The notes under the pieces were generated by a model. It was not told the origin of the DNA, did not search any database, and saw only the letters and a list, made by a program, of their open reading frames with translations. DNA of 64,000 bases from an uncultured Pelagibacteraceae bacterium (GTDB lineage Bacteria > Pseudomonadota > Alphaproteobacteria > Pelagibacterales > Pelagibacteraceae). The stretch covers positions 1 through 64,000 of the forward strand of contig CACKXF010000002.1 of NCBI GenBank assembly GCA_902604065.1. Direction: 5' to 3'. Shown in pieces: positions 22,256-32,085 of this stretch (positions are counted from its first letter, which is position 1; each line of letters begins with the position of its first letter). Both the position numbers and the translations under genes were made by a program.

Positions 22256-23446
22256 ATGAACAAAATAAAAGAATTCAACAATGAGATTAATATAGAGAAC
22301 AAAAAAATTATTTTAAGGTCGGATTTTAATGTGCCTATAGTTGATCAAAATATTAAGGACAAAACCAGAATTGATTTGAGTATTCCCTTCATAAAAGAAC
22401 TTGTTGCGAGAAAAGCAAAAGTTTATTTAATATCACACCTTGGGAGGCCAAACAGCAAAATTGAAAAAAATTTATCATTAGAACCAATCTTCAGATATTT
22501 AAAAGAAAAAATAAAAAGTAATATTTATTTCTATTCTGAAAAGATTAACAACGAAACTGTAAATAAAACTTCATTTTTAAAAAATAGTGAAGTGATGTTA
22601 TTTGAAAATATAAGATTTAATAAGGGTGAAATAGATAATGACGAAGAGTTTGCTAAAAATTTATCTAATTTAGGTGATATTTATATTAATGATGCTTTTT
22701 CGTCTTCCCACAGAAAACAAGCCTCGATACACAAAATAACAGAATATTTGAAAAGTACTTATGCTGGACCGTTACTTATGAAAGAAATTAAAGCAATAAA
22801 TATGATCTTAAATAATAAAAAAAATCCTGTCACCTGTATAATTGGAGGAGCAAAAATTTCTACAAAAATTGGAGTAATTTTATCTTTAATACAAAAAGTC
22901 GATAATCTTATCATTGTAGGTGCTATGGCTAATAACTTCTTAAAATACAAAGGAAATAATATTGGAAATTCATTAATTGAAGAAAATACGGATAAAATCA
23001 TAAAAGAAATATATGATATGGCTAATCTTAAAAATTGTCAGATAATCACACCTATTGATTTTGGTGTTTCAAAAAAAATTAATGGAAATTCAATTATTAA
23101 AAATGAAAAAAATTTAAAAGATGATGAAATTATTTTGGATATAGGTCCTAAAACAATAGAAAAGATTAATAATATAATTGAAAAGTCAAAAACAGTTATG
23201 TGGAATGGTCCAGCAGGCTACTTTGAAAACAAAAACTTTTTGAAAGGTACTATTTCAATAGCTAGAAAAATTTCAGATAGAACAATTAAAGACTCCTTAA
23301 TATCAATTGTAGGTGGTGGGGACACTATCTCTGCAATCCAAAATAATATGTCTGAGCTAAATTTTACACACTTATCAACAGCAGGTGGTGCTTTTTTAGA
23401 ATACATAGAAGGAAAAAACTTGCCTGGAATAGAAGTTTTAAAATAA
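22256..23446 (+). CDS. pgk: Phosphoglycerate kinase
   Basis: KIILRSDFNVPI, SHLGRPN, GGAKISTKIGV, MWNGPAGYFE. Confidence 0.97.
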   Translation: MNKIKEFNNEINIENKKIILRSDFNVPIVDQNIKDKTRIDLSIPFIKELVARKAKVYLISHLGRPNSKIEKNLSLEPIFRYLKEKIKSNIYFYSEKINNETVNKTSFLKNSEVMLFENIRFNKGEIDNDEEFAKNLSNLGDIYINDAFSSSHRKQASIHKITEYLKSTYAGPLLMKEIKAINMILNNKKNPVTCIIGGAKISTKIGVILSLIQKVDNLIIVGAMANNFLKYKGNNIGNSLIEENTDKIIKEIYDMANLKNCQIITPIDFGVSKKINGNSIIKNEKNLKDDEIILDIGPKTIEKINNIIEKSKTVMWNGPAGYFENKNFLKGTISIARKISDRTIKDSLISIVGGGDTISAIQNNMSELNFTHLSTAGGAFLEYIEGKNLPGIEVLK

Positions 23447-23456
23447 AAACTATCTT

Positions 23457-24473
23457 ATGGATATTCGAGAAATAGCAAAAAGAATGTGCGCAAAAGGTAA
23501 AGGAATTTTAGCTGCTGATGAAAGCACAGGAACAATAGCAAAAAGATTTAAGAGCATTAATGTAGAAAATTTAGAAAAAAATAGATTAATTTTCAGACAA
23601 ACATTATTCAATTCAAGTGGTATGAAAGATTATATAGGGGGCGTCATTCTTTTTGATGAAACAATCAAACAAAAAACAACTTTGGGCTTAACCATCCCAG
23701 AATTAATTAAACAGCATGGTTCTATACCAGGAATAAAAGTTGATAAAGGGGCAAAACCAATGGCTGGCTCAAATGAAGAAACTATTACTGAAGGTTTAGA
23801 TGGATTAAGAGAGAGGTTAAAAGAATATTATGATCTTGGTGCTAGATTTACCAAATGGAGAGCAGTTTATAAAATAAGTAATAAATATCCATCATTGCAA
23901 TCAATTAAATCAAATGCGCACGCTCTAGCAAGATATTCTGCTTTGGTACAAGAAGCTAAGATGGTTCCAATAGTTGAGCCTGAGGTTTTAATGGATGGAT
24001 CACACGATATAGATAAATGTTATAAAGTGACTACTGATGTTTTAAATGAATGTTATAATGAACTTGAAATACACAAGGTTGATCTGAAAGGAACTGTTTT
24101 AAAACCTAATATGATTATACCTGGATCTGAGTGTAAAAATAAATCGAGTTCACAAGAGATTGCTGAAAAAACATTAGATTGTCTTAAAAAAAATGTTCCT
24201 AGCGATGTTCCTGGTATAGCTTTTTTATCTGGTGGGCAGTCTGAAATTGAAGCTAGTAAAAATTTAAATGAAATTAACAAAATAAATAACTCAAATTTTT
24301 TGATAACTTTTTCTTATGGTAGAGGTTTACAAGCAAGCGCTTTAAAAGAATTTGGTAAAGATCAAGAAAATCTTAAAAATATTCAAATGGCTTTTAACCA
24401 TAGAGCTAAAATGAACGGTCTTTCTTCCAAAGGAGAGTGGTTAGAGGATTTAGAAAAAGGGTCAGCGGCTTAA
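23457..24473 (+). CDS. Class I fructose-bisphosphate aldolase
   Basis: GKGILAADESTGTIAKRF, GARFTKWRAVYKI, GTVLKPNMIIPG. Confidence 0.95.
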   Translation: MDIREIAKRMCAKGKGILAADESTGTIAKRFKSINVENLEKNRLIFRQTLFNSSGMKDYIGGVILFDETIKQKTTLGLTIPELIKQHGSIPGIKVDKGAKPMAGSNEETITEGLDGLRERLKEYYDLGARFTKWRAVYKISNKYPSLQSIKSNAHALARYSALVQEAKMVPIVEPEVLMDGSHDIDKCYKVTTDVLNECYNELEIHKVDLKGTVLKPNMIIPGSECKNKSSSQEIAEKTLDCLKKNVPSDVPGIAFLSGGQSEIEASKNLNEINKINNSNFLITFSYGRGLQASALKEFGKDQENLKNIQMAFNHRAKMNGLSSKGEWLEDLEKGSAA

Positions 24474-24477
24474 AAAT

Positions 24478-25083
24478 TTGAAGAGACTAGTATATTTAAT
24501 TTCTCCTGATAAAATCAATAAATATTTTTATAAAGATTTAGATGAGGTTTTATCTTATGGAAATACAAAATTTTTCCAATTAAGATTAAAAAACATTAAA
24601 AAAAATAATATTTTAAAAATAGGAAAAGCAATAAGAAAAGTTACAAATAAGCATAAAGTTTATTTTATTATTAATGATAAATATAACCTAGTCCCAAAAA
24701 TGAAGGCAGATGGTTGTCATATGGGACAACTTGATGGATCAACAAAAAAAGCTAGAAAGAAAATAAAACAAAAAATTTTAGGTATTACTTGTCATAACTC
24801 AAAAAGACTTGCGTTAAGAGCCTATAAAGATCAAGCAACTTATTTAGCTTTTGGCTCATTTTTTAAATCTAAGCTTAAGCCAAATGCAAGAAAAGCAAAT
24901 TTGAGTATTTTAAAATGGTCAAAAAAAAATATTAATATACCAATCGTAGCAATCGGTGGAATAAATAATTTAAATTATAAAAAATTGTTAAAATCAGGAG
25001 CTAAATATATTGCAATATCTAGTTTTATTTGGAATAACCCAAAATTAAAACCATTTGAAGCGATAAAAAAATTTAATTTATGA
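24478..25083 (+). CDS. thiE: Thiamine phosphate synthase-like protein (TTG start)
   Basis: YLISPDK...FFQLRLKN...YFIINDKYNLVPKMKADGCHMGQ...YLAFGSFFKS...IPIVAIGGI: ThiE motifs. Confidence 0.85.
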   Translation: MKRLVYLISPDKINKYFYKDLDEVLSYGNTKFFQLRLKNIKKNNILKIGKAIRKVTNKHKVYFIINDKYNLVPKMKADGCHMGQLDGSTKKARKKIKQKILGITCHNSKRLALRAYKDQATYLAFGSFFKSKLKPNARKANLSILKWSKKNINIPIVAIGGINNLNYKKLLKSGAKYIAISSFIWNNPKLKPFEAIKKFNL

Positions 25084-25643
25084 AGATTACTGCTAATGAG
25101 ATAAAGACTGGGATGCTAATCGAGCACAAAGATGATTTATGGACAGTCTTAAAAACTCAACATGTTAAACCAGGTAAAGGCGGTGCATTCAATCAGGTAG
25201 AACTTAAAAGTGTTATAAAAGGAACTAAACTTAATGAAAGATTTAGATCTAACGAAACTCTTGAAAAGGCAGAAGTTGAAGAAAAAAAATTTAATTTTCT
25301 CTACTCTGATGAACAAAATTGTTATTTTATGGACAATGTCTCTTTTGAGCAGGTTTCGATGGAAAAAAATTTAATAGAAGATAAAGAAAAATTGTTAAAG
25401 GAAAATCTCGAGGTTGTAATTTCACTTTTGAATGAAAAACCTATCTCGCTAGAATTACCAAAAAATATTGAGTGTACTGTTGAAAGTACGGACGGAGTTG
25501 TAAAAGGTCAAACTGCTGCATCTTCGTATAAACCAGCAAAATTAGATAATGGCATTATGATATCAGTCCCACCTTTTATTGAGAATGGAGATAAAATAAT
25601 AATTGACTCAAGAAATTTAGAATACGTAAAAAAAAATAATTGA
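25080..25643 (+). CDS. efp: Translation elongation factor P
   Basis: ITANEIKTGMLIEHKDDLWTVLKTQHVKPGKGGAFNQVELK. Confidence 0.96.
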   Translation: MKITANEIKTGMLIEHKDDLWTVLKTQHVKPGKGGAFNQVELKSVIKGTKLNERFRSNETLEKAEVEEKKFNFLYSDEQNCYFMDNVSFEQVSMEKNLIEDKEKLLKENLEVVISLLNEKPISLELPKNIECTVESTDGVVKGQTAASSYKPAKLDNGIMISVPPFIENGDKIIIDSRNLEYVKKNN

Positions 25644-25644
25644 A

Positions 25645-26448
25645 ATGAGATTAAATTCACCAAAATTAAATCTAATTTATAAAGCCTGTATGAAAGCATC
25701 TAAATCTTTAATTAGAGATTTTGGAGAAGTAGAAAAACTTCAAGTTTCGTCTAAGGGGCCAGGAGATTTTGTTTCTTCAGCAGATAAAAGAACAGAAAAG
25801 ATAATAATTAATGAATTGCTAAATGCTCAACCTGACTATGGAATTTTGAGTGAAGAGGCAGGAGTAATTAATGAAAAAAATAAAAGCAATAGATGGATAA
25901 TAGATCCTATTGATGGGACAAGTAATTTTTTAAATGGAATTCCCCATTTTTCAATCTCAATTGGATATGAAGAAAATAATGAAATTAAATGTGGATTAAT
26001 ATTTGACCCAATAAAAAATGAACTTTTTTTTGCTGAAAAAGGTAATGGAGCGTTTATGAATAATTCTAGAATTAGAGTTTCAAAAAAAAAATCATTAAAA
26101 AATTCTATTCTAGCAACTGGTGGACCAAAGTTTAATAGCAAAAAAAAAAATTTAATTCTTGAGGAATATGTAGAAATATCAAAAAAAATTGATACTCCCA
26201 TAAGAAAGTTTGGTAGCGCATCATTAGATATTGTTAATGTTGCGTGTGGTAGATTTGATGGTTTTTGGCAAAGAGAATTAAATTATTGGGATATAGCTGC
26301 TGCTGAAATAATTTTAAAAGAATCCGGAGGTTACATTGAAAACTTTGAGCTTCAAGAAAAAGATTTAAATAAAAAGAATATAATTGCATCAAATTCACTA
26401 ATACACACAGATTTATTGAGTTTAATTACAAAAAAAAATATTGTGTAA
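25645..26448 (+). CDS. suhB: Inositol monophosphatase family protein
   Basis: GILSEEAG, WIIDPIDGTSNFLNGIPHFSISIGY, NYWDIAAAEIILKESGG. Confidence 0.9.
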   Translation: MRLNSPKLNLIYKACMKASKSLIRDFGEVEKLQVSSKGPGDFVSSADKRTEKIIINELLNAQPDYGILSEEAGVINEKNKSNRWIIDPIDGTSNFLNGIPHFSISIGYEENNEIKCGLIFDPIKNELFFAEKGNGAFMNNSRIRVSKKKSLKNSILATGGPKFNSKKKNLILEEYVEISKKIDTPIRKFGSASLDIVNVACGRFDGFWQRELNYWDIAAAEIILKESGGYIENFELQEKDLNKKNIIASNSLIHTDLLSLITKKNIV

Positions 26449-26476
26449 TTTTAATTATTAATATATTAGTCGTTTC

Positions 26477-26698
26477 ATGAAAAAAAAAATACATCCTAAT
26501 TATCATAAAATTAAAGTTGTCATGACAGATGGCAGTGAATTTGAAACTAAATCTACTTGGGGCAAAGAGAATGATGTGCTTAAATTAGATATTGATCCAA
26601 AATCTCATTTTGCTTGGACAGGTGGATCTCAGAAAATTTTAGATAAAGGTAGAGTAAGTAAATATAATAAAAAATTTAGTAATTTAAGAAAAAAATAA
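26477..26698 (+). CDS. rpmE: 50S ribosomal protein L31
   Basis: [29 protein letters not shown]...[13 protein letters not shown]. Confidence 0.95.
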   Translation: MKKKIHPNYHKIKVVMTDGSEFETKSTWGKENDVLKLDIDPKSHFAWTGGSQKILDKGRVSKYNKKFSNLRKK

Positions 26699-26701
26699 AA
26701 T

Positions 26702-27301
26702 ATGCAAGAATTTCCTTTCATGCCAAAAGCCACAGCTGTTTGGTTGGTAGAAAACACAAATTTAACGTTTAAACAAATTGCGAAGTTTTGTAATCTTCAT
26801 GAACTTGAAATTAAAGGAATAGCAGATGGAGATGTGGCAAAAGGAATAAAAGCTTACAACCCAATTTTAGCAGGCCAACTTTCTAGAGAAGAAATTGACG
26901 CTTGCTCCAAAGATCCTGAAAAAAATTTAAATTTAATAAAGAAAGAATCAAATATTCAAATTAAAGAGAGAAAAAAACCTAAGTATACACCTTTGTCAAA
27001 AAGACAAGATAGGCCAGATGCTATTTTATGGTTATGTAAAAATGCACCTGAACTTTCAGACGGTCAAATTTCAAAATTAGTCGGAAGCACTAAAGGAACT
27101 GTTTCTTTAATTAGAAAAAGAAGTTATTGGAACTTTTCTAATCTTAAGCCGAGGGATCCTGTAATACTCTCTTTATGTTCTCAAGAAATTTTTCAAAAAG
27201 CACTTGATAAAGCAAAACGAAGAGTAGAAAGAGAAAAAAAGAGATTATTAAGAGAGGAAAAAAAGCTTAAAAAAGAGAGTCAGCTTCAGCAAACAGATTA
27301 A
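26702..27301 (+). CDS. DUF1013 family protein (TrcR-like)
   Basis: MPKATAVWLVENTNLTFKQIAKFCNLHELEIKGIADGDVAKGIKAYNPI; recognisable alphaproteobacterial DUF1013 family. Confidence 0.8.
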   Translation: MQEFPFMPKATAVWLVENTNLTFKQIAKFCNLHELEIKGIADGDVAKGIKAYNPILAGQLSREEIDACSKDPEKNLNLIKKESNIQIKERKKPKYTPLSKRQDRPDAILWLCKNAPELSDGQISKLVGSTKGTVSLIRKRSYWNFSNLKPRDPVILSLCSQEIFQKALDKAKRRVEREKKRLLREEKKLKKESQLQQTD

Positions 27302-27388
27302 TTATTCATAAAAATGAAGATTTATTGCTATCATATAGACAATTGTAATCTTAAATGTTAACTAGCAAAACAAAAACAGGAGGTTGTT

Positions 27389-27583
27389 ATTAAAATAGAC
27401 GTTAAAGACAATAATGTTGAGCAAGCAATAAGGGTTTTGAAAAGAAAACTTCAAAAAGAAGGTTTTTTTAAAGTGATGAAAATGAAAAGTACTTACGAAA
27501 AGCCGTCTGAAAAAAAGAAAAGAATAAAAACTGAAAATTTAAAAAGAATTAAAAAACAGCAAAAACTTAGAAATAGATATTAA
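27389..27583 (+). CDS. rpsU: 30S ribosomal protein S21 with apparent ATT start
   Basis: Not in the ORF track. Frame reads (M)KIDVKDNNVEQAIRVLKRKLQKEGFFKVMKMKSTYEKPSEKKKRIKTENLKRIKKQQKLRNRY*; AGGAGG at 27378-27383, 5 nt before ATT. No in-frame ATG/GTG/TTG back to the stop at 27359. Confidence 0.9.
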   Translation: MKIDVKDNNVEQAIRVLKRKLQKEGFFKVMKMKSTYEKPSEKKKRIKTENLKRIKKQQKLRNRY

Positions 27584-27603
27584 TTTCAATTGAAGGATTA
27601 AAA

Positions 27604-27807
27604 ATGCCTAAAGGAAAAGTAAAGTGGTTCAGCTCAAAGAAAGGTTATGGTTTTATTAGAGAAGAGGAAAAAGATAGAGATATTTTTTTGCATGTTTCAG
27701 CTTTAGAAGAGTCGAAGCTTAGAGTTTTAAAGGAGGACCAAATTCTTAAATTTGACATAAAAGAAGATAAAGAGAAACTCCAAGCAATAAATCTTAAAAA
27801 AGTTTAA
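27604..27807 (+). CDS. Cold shock domain protein
   Basis: GKVKWFSSKKGYGFIREEEKDRDIFLHVSAL. Confidence 0.93.
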   Translation: MPKGKVKWFSSKKGYGFIREEEKDRDIFLHVSALEESKLRVLKEDQILKFDIKEDKEKLQAINLKKV

Positions 27808-27811
27808 TTAT

Positions 27812-27888
<77 letters not shown>

Positions 27889-27895
27889 AAAAAAA

Positions 27896-29713
27896 ATGAC
27901 AAATACTATTAGAAATATAACAATAATTGCTCATGTAGACCACGGTAAGACTACTTTGATAGATAATCTAATGAAACAAAGTGGATTATTCAGAGAGAAT
28001 GAAGTTGTAGAGGAGAGGGTTATGGACTCCGGGGAACTTGAAAAGGAAAGAGGTATCACAATTTTAGCAAAACCAACTTCAATTAATTGGAAAAATTCAA
28101 GAATAAATATCATAGATACCCCAGGTCATAGAGATTTCGCTGCTGAAGTAGAAAGAGTATTGCATATGGCTGACGGAGCTTTATTGTTAATTGACTCTGC
28201 AGAAGGGGTGATGCCTCAAACTAAATTTGTTTTATCTAAAGCACTCAAACAAGGTCTTAAACCAATAGTTATTATAAATAAATTAGATAAAGCTGATCAA
28301 AGAGCAAATGAAGTATTAAATGAAACATTTGATTTATTTGTCAGCCTAGATGCAAATGAAGAGCAATTGGATTTTCCAGTACTTTATGCTAGTGGAAGAT
28401 CTGGTTGGGCTGATAAAGAGATAAGTGGACCTAGAAAAAATTTAAATCCTTTATTGGACTTAATTATTGAAAAAGTTAAGCCCGCAGATTTAGATAATAA
28501 TAAGCCTTTTGCAATGTTATCAACTTTACTTTATGCAGACAGTTTTTTAGGTAGAAGCTTAATAGGTAAAATTTCTCAAGGAACAGCTAAGGCAAATCAA
28601 AAAATTAAGGCTATTAATTTAAAAGGTGAAAAAGTAGATGAAGGAAGATTAACAAAAATATTTAGATACGAAGGAACAAAAAAAGTACCTATTCAAACAG
28701 GTGTTGCGGGAGATATTGTTATAATAGCGGGCTTAGAAAAAGCAAACGTAGCTGACACTATTTGTGACATAGAAATAGATAAACCTATTGATGCAACTCC
28801 CATAGATCCTCCAACAATGTCTATTACTATTACAGTTAATAGTTCACCTTTAGCTGGAACTGAAGGTAAAAAATTAACTAGCACTCAAATAAGAGAGAGA
28901 TTAATTTTAGAGGCCGAAAATAATGTGGGTATTTCTTTTAGTGAGAACGAGAATAAGGATGCCTTTATAATAAGTGGGCGGGGTGAATTAATGTTAGAAA
29001 TATTACTTACTCAAATGAGAAGAGAGGGTTTCGAGATGACTGTAAGCCCTCCAAAAGTACTTTTTAAAAAAGATGAAAATCAAAAAAAATTAGAACCAAT
29101 AGAAGAAATTACAATGGATTTAGATGAGGAGTTTTCATCTAAAATAATAGATTCTATGAATATGAGGAAAGGAAAACTAATTGAACTTAGAGATACTGGA
29201 AAAAATAAAAAAAGATTAATTTTCCATGCTCCAACAAGAGGATTAATGGGTTACACAAGTAGATTTTTAACATTAACAAAAGGAACTGGCGTAATTAACA
29301 GAATTTTTCATTCCTACGGTAAATATACAGGTGATTTGGAGGGAAGAAGGAATGGAGCTTTAATTTCTATAGAAAATGGCAAGGCAGTTGCATTTGCAAT
29401 TTTTAATCTCCAAGCTCGTGGAGAAATGTTTGTTACTCATAACGATCCTGTTTATGAAGGAATGATAGTAGGATTAGCATCTAAGAGCGGAGACCTAGAA
29501 ATTAATGTTATGAAAGGAAAAAAACTAACTAATATGAGAACTCAGGGAACAGATGAAAATGTTGTATTAACACCGGTAAGGAAAATGGCGATAGCTGAGC
29601 AATTAAGTATACTGAATACAGACGAAGCTCTAGAAATAACACCAAAATCTTGCAGACTTAGAAAATTGGTTTTGAACCCTCATGAAAGAAAAAGACAATC
29701 TAGAGCATCTTAA
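27896..29713 (+). CDS. typA: GTP-binding protein TypA/BipA
   Basis: IAHVDHGKTTLIDNLMKQSG...ERGITILAK...DTPGHRDFAAEVERVLHMADG. Confidence 0.97.
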   Translation: MTNTIRNITIIAHVDHGKTTLIDNLMKQSGLFRENEVVEERVMDSGELEKERGITILAKPTSINWKNSRINIIDTPGHRDFAAEVERVLHMADGALLLIDSAEGVMPQTKFVLSKALKQGLKPIVIINKLDKADQRANEVLNETFDLFVSLDANEEQLDFPVLYASGRSGWADKEISGPRKNLNPLLDLIIEKVKPADLDNNKPFAMLSTLLYADSFLGRSLIGKISQGTAKANQKIKAINLKGEKVDEGRLTKIFRYEGTKKVPIQTGVAGDIVIIAGLEKANVADTICDIEIDKPIDATPIDPPTMSITITVNSSPLAGTEGKKLTSTQIRERLILEAENNVGISFSENENKDAFIISGRGELMLEILLTQMRREGFEMTVSPPKVLFKKDENQKKLEPIEEITMDLDEEFSSKIIDSMNMRKGKLIELRDTGKNKKRLIFHAPTRGLMGYTSRFLTLTKGTGVINRIFHSYGKYTGDLEGRRNGALISIENGKAVAFAIFNLQARGEMFVTHNDPVYEGMIVGLASKSGDLEINVMKGKKLTNMRTQGTDENVVLTPVRKMAIAEQLSILNTDEALEITPKSCRLRKLVLNPHERKRQSRAS

Positions 29714-30746
29714 TAAAAATAAAAGTTTTTAATAACAACAGTAATATTAGACCTTTAAATCCTTTATGATCAAAATGTCTAAATAGATTTATTTTATAAT
29801 TACTCCAATATTTTTTATAGTCTTCATCTCCAAGTCCAAAATCAAAAATTTTTATTTTATTTTTTATACACCATTGAATTAAATAATATATCAGTACTTT
29901 CCCAGGGGAATACTTTCTATATTTGTCAGAAAATATAGTTGGCATATAATAGTAAAAAGTATTTTGATAAACAAAGCCTAAATTTGCAGCAATAATTTCT
30001 TTATCTATCTCTAAAACACTTAAGTTAAAAATTTCTTTTTTTCTTTTTTTTAATTCTACAAAATAGTTTATAAATTTTTCGTCAAGATTATGCTTGATTT
30101 TTTTTGTATTCAAAGAAGCTGCTTTATTAACTATTAGACTCCTTATATTAATTAATTCATCATTTTCTAAGATTTTGAAGTTTACGGTATTTTCTTGGTT
30201 AAGTTTTTTTGTAGTTCTTTGAAGCTCGTAAAAAAATTTTTTATCTGAAAATTTCTCAATATATTCTTCATTAGAATTAGGTAATTGTATAAGATATACT
30301 TTGCTCAAATAAGTGTTTTTTAAATATTTCACAAAAGGATTTTCAAAGCTCTGAATTTTTTCTGGTTGTTTATCAAAATAAATTAAATCATATCCATTTA
30401 TTGACTTTAATATTTTTTTCCATGTTTCATTAAATATCGTCTCATCAATATGACTAGCTAAATTTGAAATTATAGGCGAGCAATAATCAAATTCTTTAGT
30501 TCCAACATATTGCAAGATCTTAACACCAAATATTTTTTTTATTTCAAGTGGTATTAAAATTGATAATTTTTCTTCAAAATATATTGCAACGAAAAAAAAC
30601 TTTAATTTATTTTTTTTAACATATTCTTTAATAAAACTAATTTGTTGAAAAACGTGGGAAATATAGTCTTTATCTATGGTTTTCAATTTCTGCTCTAAAT
30701 CAATATCTAGCTTATTAAAGATTTTAAATGTAATTTTATTTTTCAT
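29700..30746 (-). CDS. FemAB/CelD-like GNAT-fold acyltransferase
   Basis: IAANLGFVYQNTFYYYMPTIFSDKYRKYSPGKVLIYYLIQWCIKNKIKIFDFGLGDEDYKKYW resembles the BcsL/CelD acetyltransferase family. Confidence 0.7.
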   Translation of the reverse strand: MKNKITFKIFNKLDIDLEQKLKTIDKDYISHVFQQISFIKEYVKKNKLKFFFVAIYFEEKLSILIPLEIKKIFGVKILQYVGTKEFDYCSPIISNLASHIDETIFNETWKKILKSINGYDLIYFDKQPEKIQSFENPFVKYLKNTYLSKVYLIQLPNSNEEYIEKFSDKKFFYELQRTTKKLNQENTVNFKILENDELINIRSLIVNKAASLNTKKIKHNLDEKFINYFVELKKRKKEIFNLSVLEIDKEIIAANLGFVYQNTFYYYMPTIFSDKYRKYSPGKVLIYYLIQWCIKNKIKIFDFGLGDEDYKKYWSNYKINLFRHFDHKGFKGLILLLLLKTFIFIKML

Positions 30747-31257
30747 TTTTAAAATTAAATCGATTAATATTTCTTTTAAATATAAAACCTGCTTTTTCTA
30801 TAGCTTTAATACTAGCTCGATTTGAAGATAGCGAATAAATTAACAGTTTTTTTTTGCAAAATTTTTTTAAAATCATTTTTAGTAATTTAGTATAGTAACC
30901 TCTAGATCTCATTGAAACTGGTGTGTAAAAATCAAACAATACTATTGAATTATTTATTTTAATTTTTAAATCTAATTCAGTAATATTCCAAATATTGGGT
31001 TTTACCATCCAGCCACTACAAGCTAATTGTTTTTTATATGTTAAAATAAAAAGACTCTGCCCCTTTAATAATCTTTTTCGTTTGTTACTAAATAATTTAA
31101 AATATTTAGTTATATTTTTATTTTTGAAAACTTTATTTGACCGTTTTATAATATAAAAATTAAAGTCTATATTTTTTGAATTAACGGATGAGTTATTAGA
31201 CTCATATAATATAACGTTTCTAAAATAAGTTAAAAATTTATTAACTAATATTTTCAT
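30736..31257 (-). CDS. GNAT-like N-acetyltransferase
   Basis: VSMRSRGYYTKLLKMILKKF...SSNRASIKAIEKAGFIFKRNI resembles GNAT A/B motifs. Confidence 0.65.
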   Translation of the reverse strand: MKILVNKFLTYFRNVILYESNNSSVNSKNIDFNFYIIKRSNKVFKNKNITKYFKLFSNKRKRLLKGQSLFILTYKKQLACSGWMVKPNIWNITELDLKIKINNSIVLFDFYTPVSMRSRGYYTKLLKMILKKFCKKKLLIYSLSSNRASIKAIEKAGFIFKRNINRFNFKNEK

Positions 31258-31335
31258 TTAATTTATACATTATTAATTATTTTTAATTCCTATATCAATT
31301 TAATAAATCAGAATTATTATGGTATAATTTAATTT

Positions 31336-32085
31336 ATGATTTTCACTAAAAACTCTTCTGGGTTAATAATCAGGTTTGATGATATTTCTGAAAATATGAA
31401 GTGGGAATTTATGGAAAGATGTGAATCTTTGTTTGATAAATATAAGATTAAACCTGTATTAGGAGTCATACCAAATAACCAGGATATTGAATTAAAAAAA
31501 TATCCAAAAAAAGAAAATTTTTGGGAAAAAGTAAAAAGTTGGGAGAACAAAGGTTGGACTATTGCAATGCATGGTTATAGCCATGTTTATGATAATGAGA
31601 CCGATAAAAAAGATTTTTTTGGTTATGGTGGAAAGTCTGAATTTTTTGGACACTCACTTGAAGAGCAAAAAAGAAGATTAGGAAAAGGAATAAAAATTTT
31701 TAAAAAAAATAATATAAATATTAAAACGTTTTTTGCTCCCAATCACACTTATGATGAAACTACATTTACTGCTTTGAAACAATCTGGAATCAATGAAGTT
31801 ATTGATGGATATGGCCTTTTGCCATATACCTATAAAGAGATAAAATTTATACCTCAATTATTTTATAAAACTGTTATGCTTCCGATAGGAATACAAAGTA
31901 CACAATTACATATAAATTACTGGAATGAAAAAGATTTTAAAAAATTTGAAAAATTTATAGTAAATAACCATAAAAAAATTTATTCCTACAACGAAGTAAT
32001 TAAATTTGTAAATGATAATTATGTATTTAAAATTATAAATATAATAATAGAAAAAATTTTAAAATTGAAAAGGATATTTACTTAA
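31336..32085 (+). CDS. DUF2334-type polysaccharide deacetylase-like protein
   Basis: LIIRFDDISENMKWEFMERCESLFDKYKIKPVLGVIPNNQD...WTIAMHGYSHVYDN. Confidence 0.8.
   Translation: MIFTKNSSGLIIRFDDISENMKWEFMERCESLFDKYKIKPVLGVIPNNQDIELKKYPKKENFWEKVKSWENKGWTIAMHGYSHVYDNETDKKDFFGYGGKSEFFGHSLEEQKRRLGKGIKIFKKNNINIKTFFAPNHTYDETTFTALKQSGINEVIDGYGLLPYTYKEIKFIPQLFYKTVMLPIGIQSTQLHINYWNEKDFKKFEKFIVNNHKKIYSYNEVIKFVNDNYVFKIINIIIEKILKLKRIFT

Noticed and set aside
24478-25083. TPP riboswitch upstream of thiE or thiD
   Set aside because: Both genes are embedded in tightly packed operons with only a few bases upstream, leaving no room for a riboswitch.
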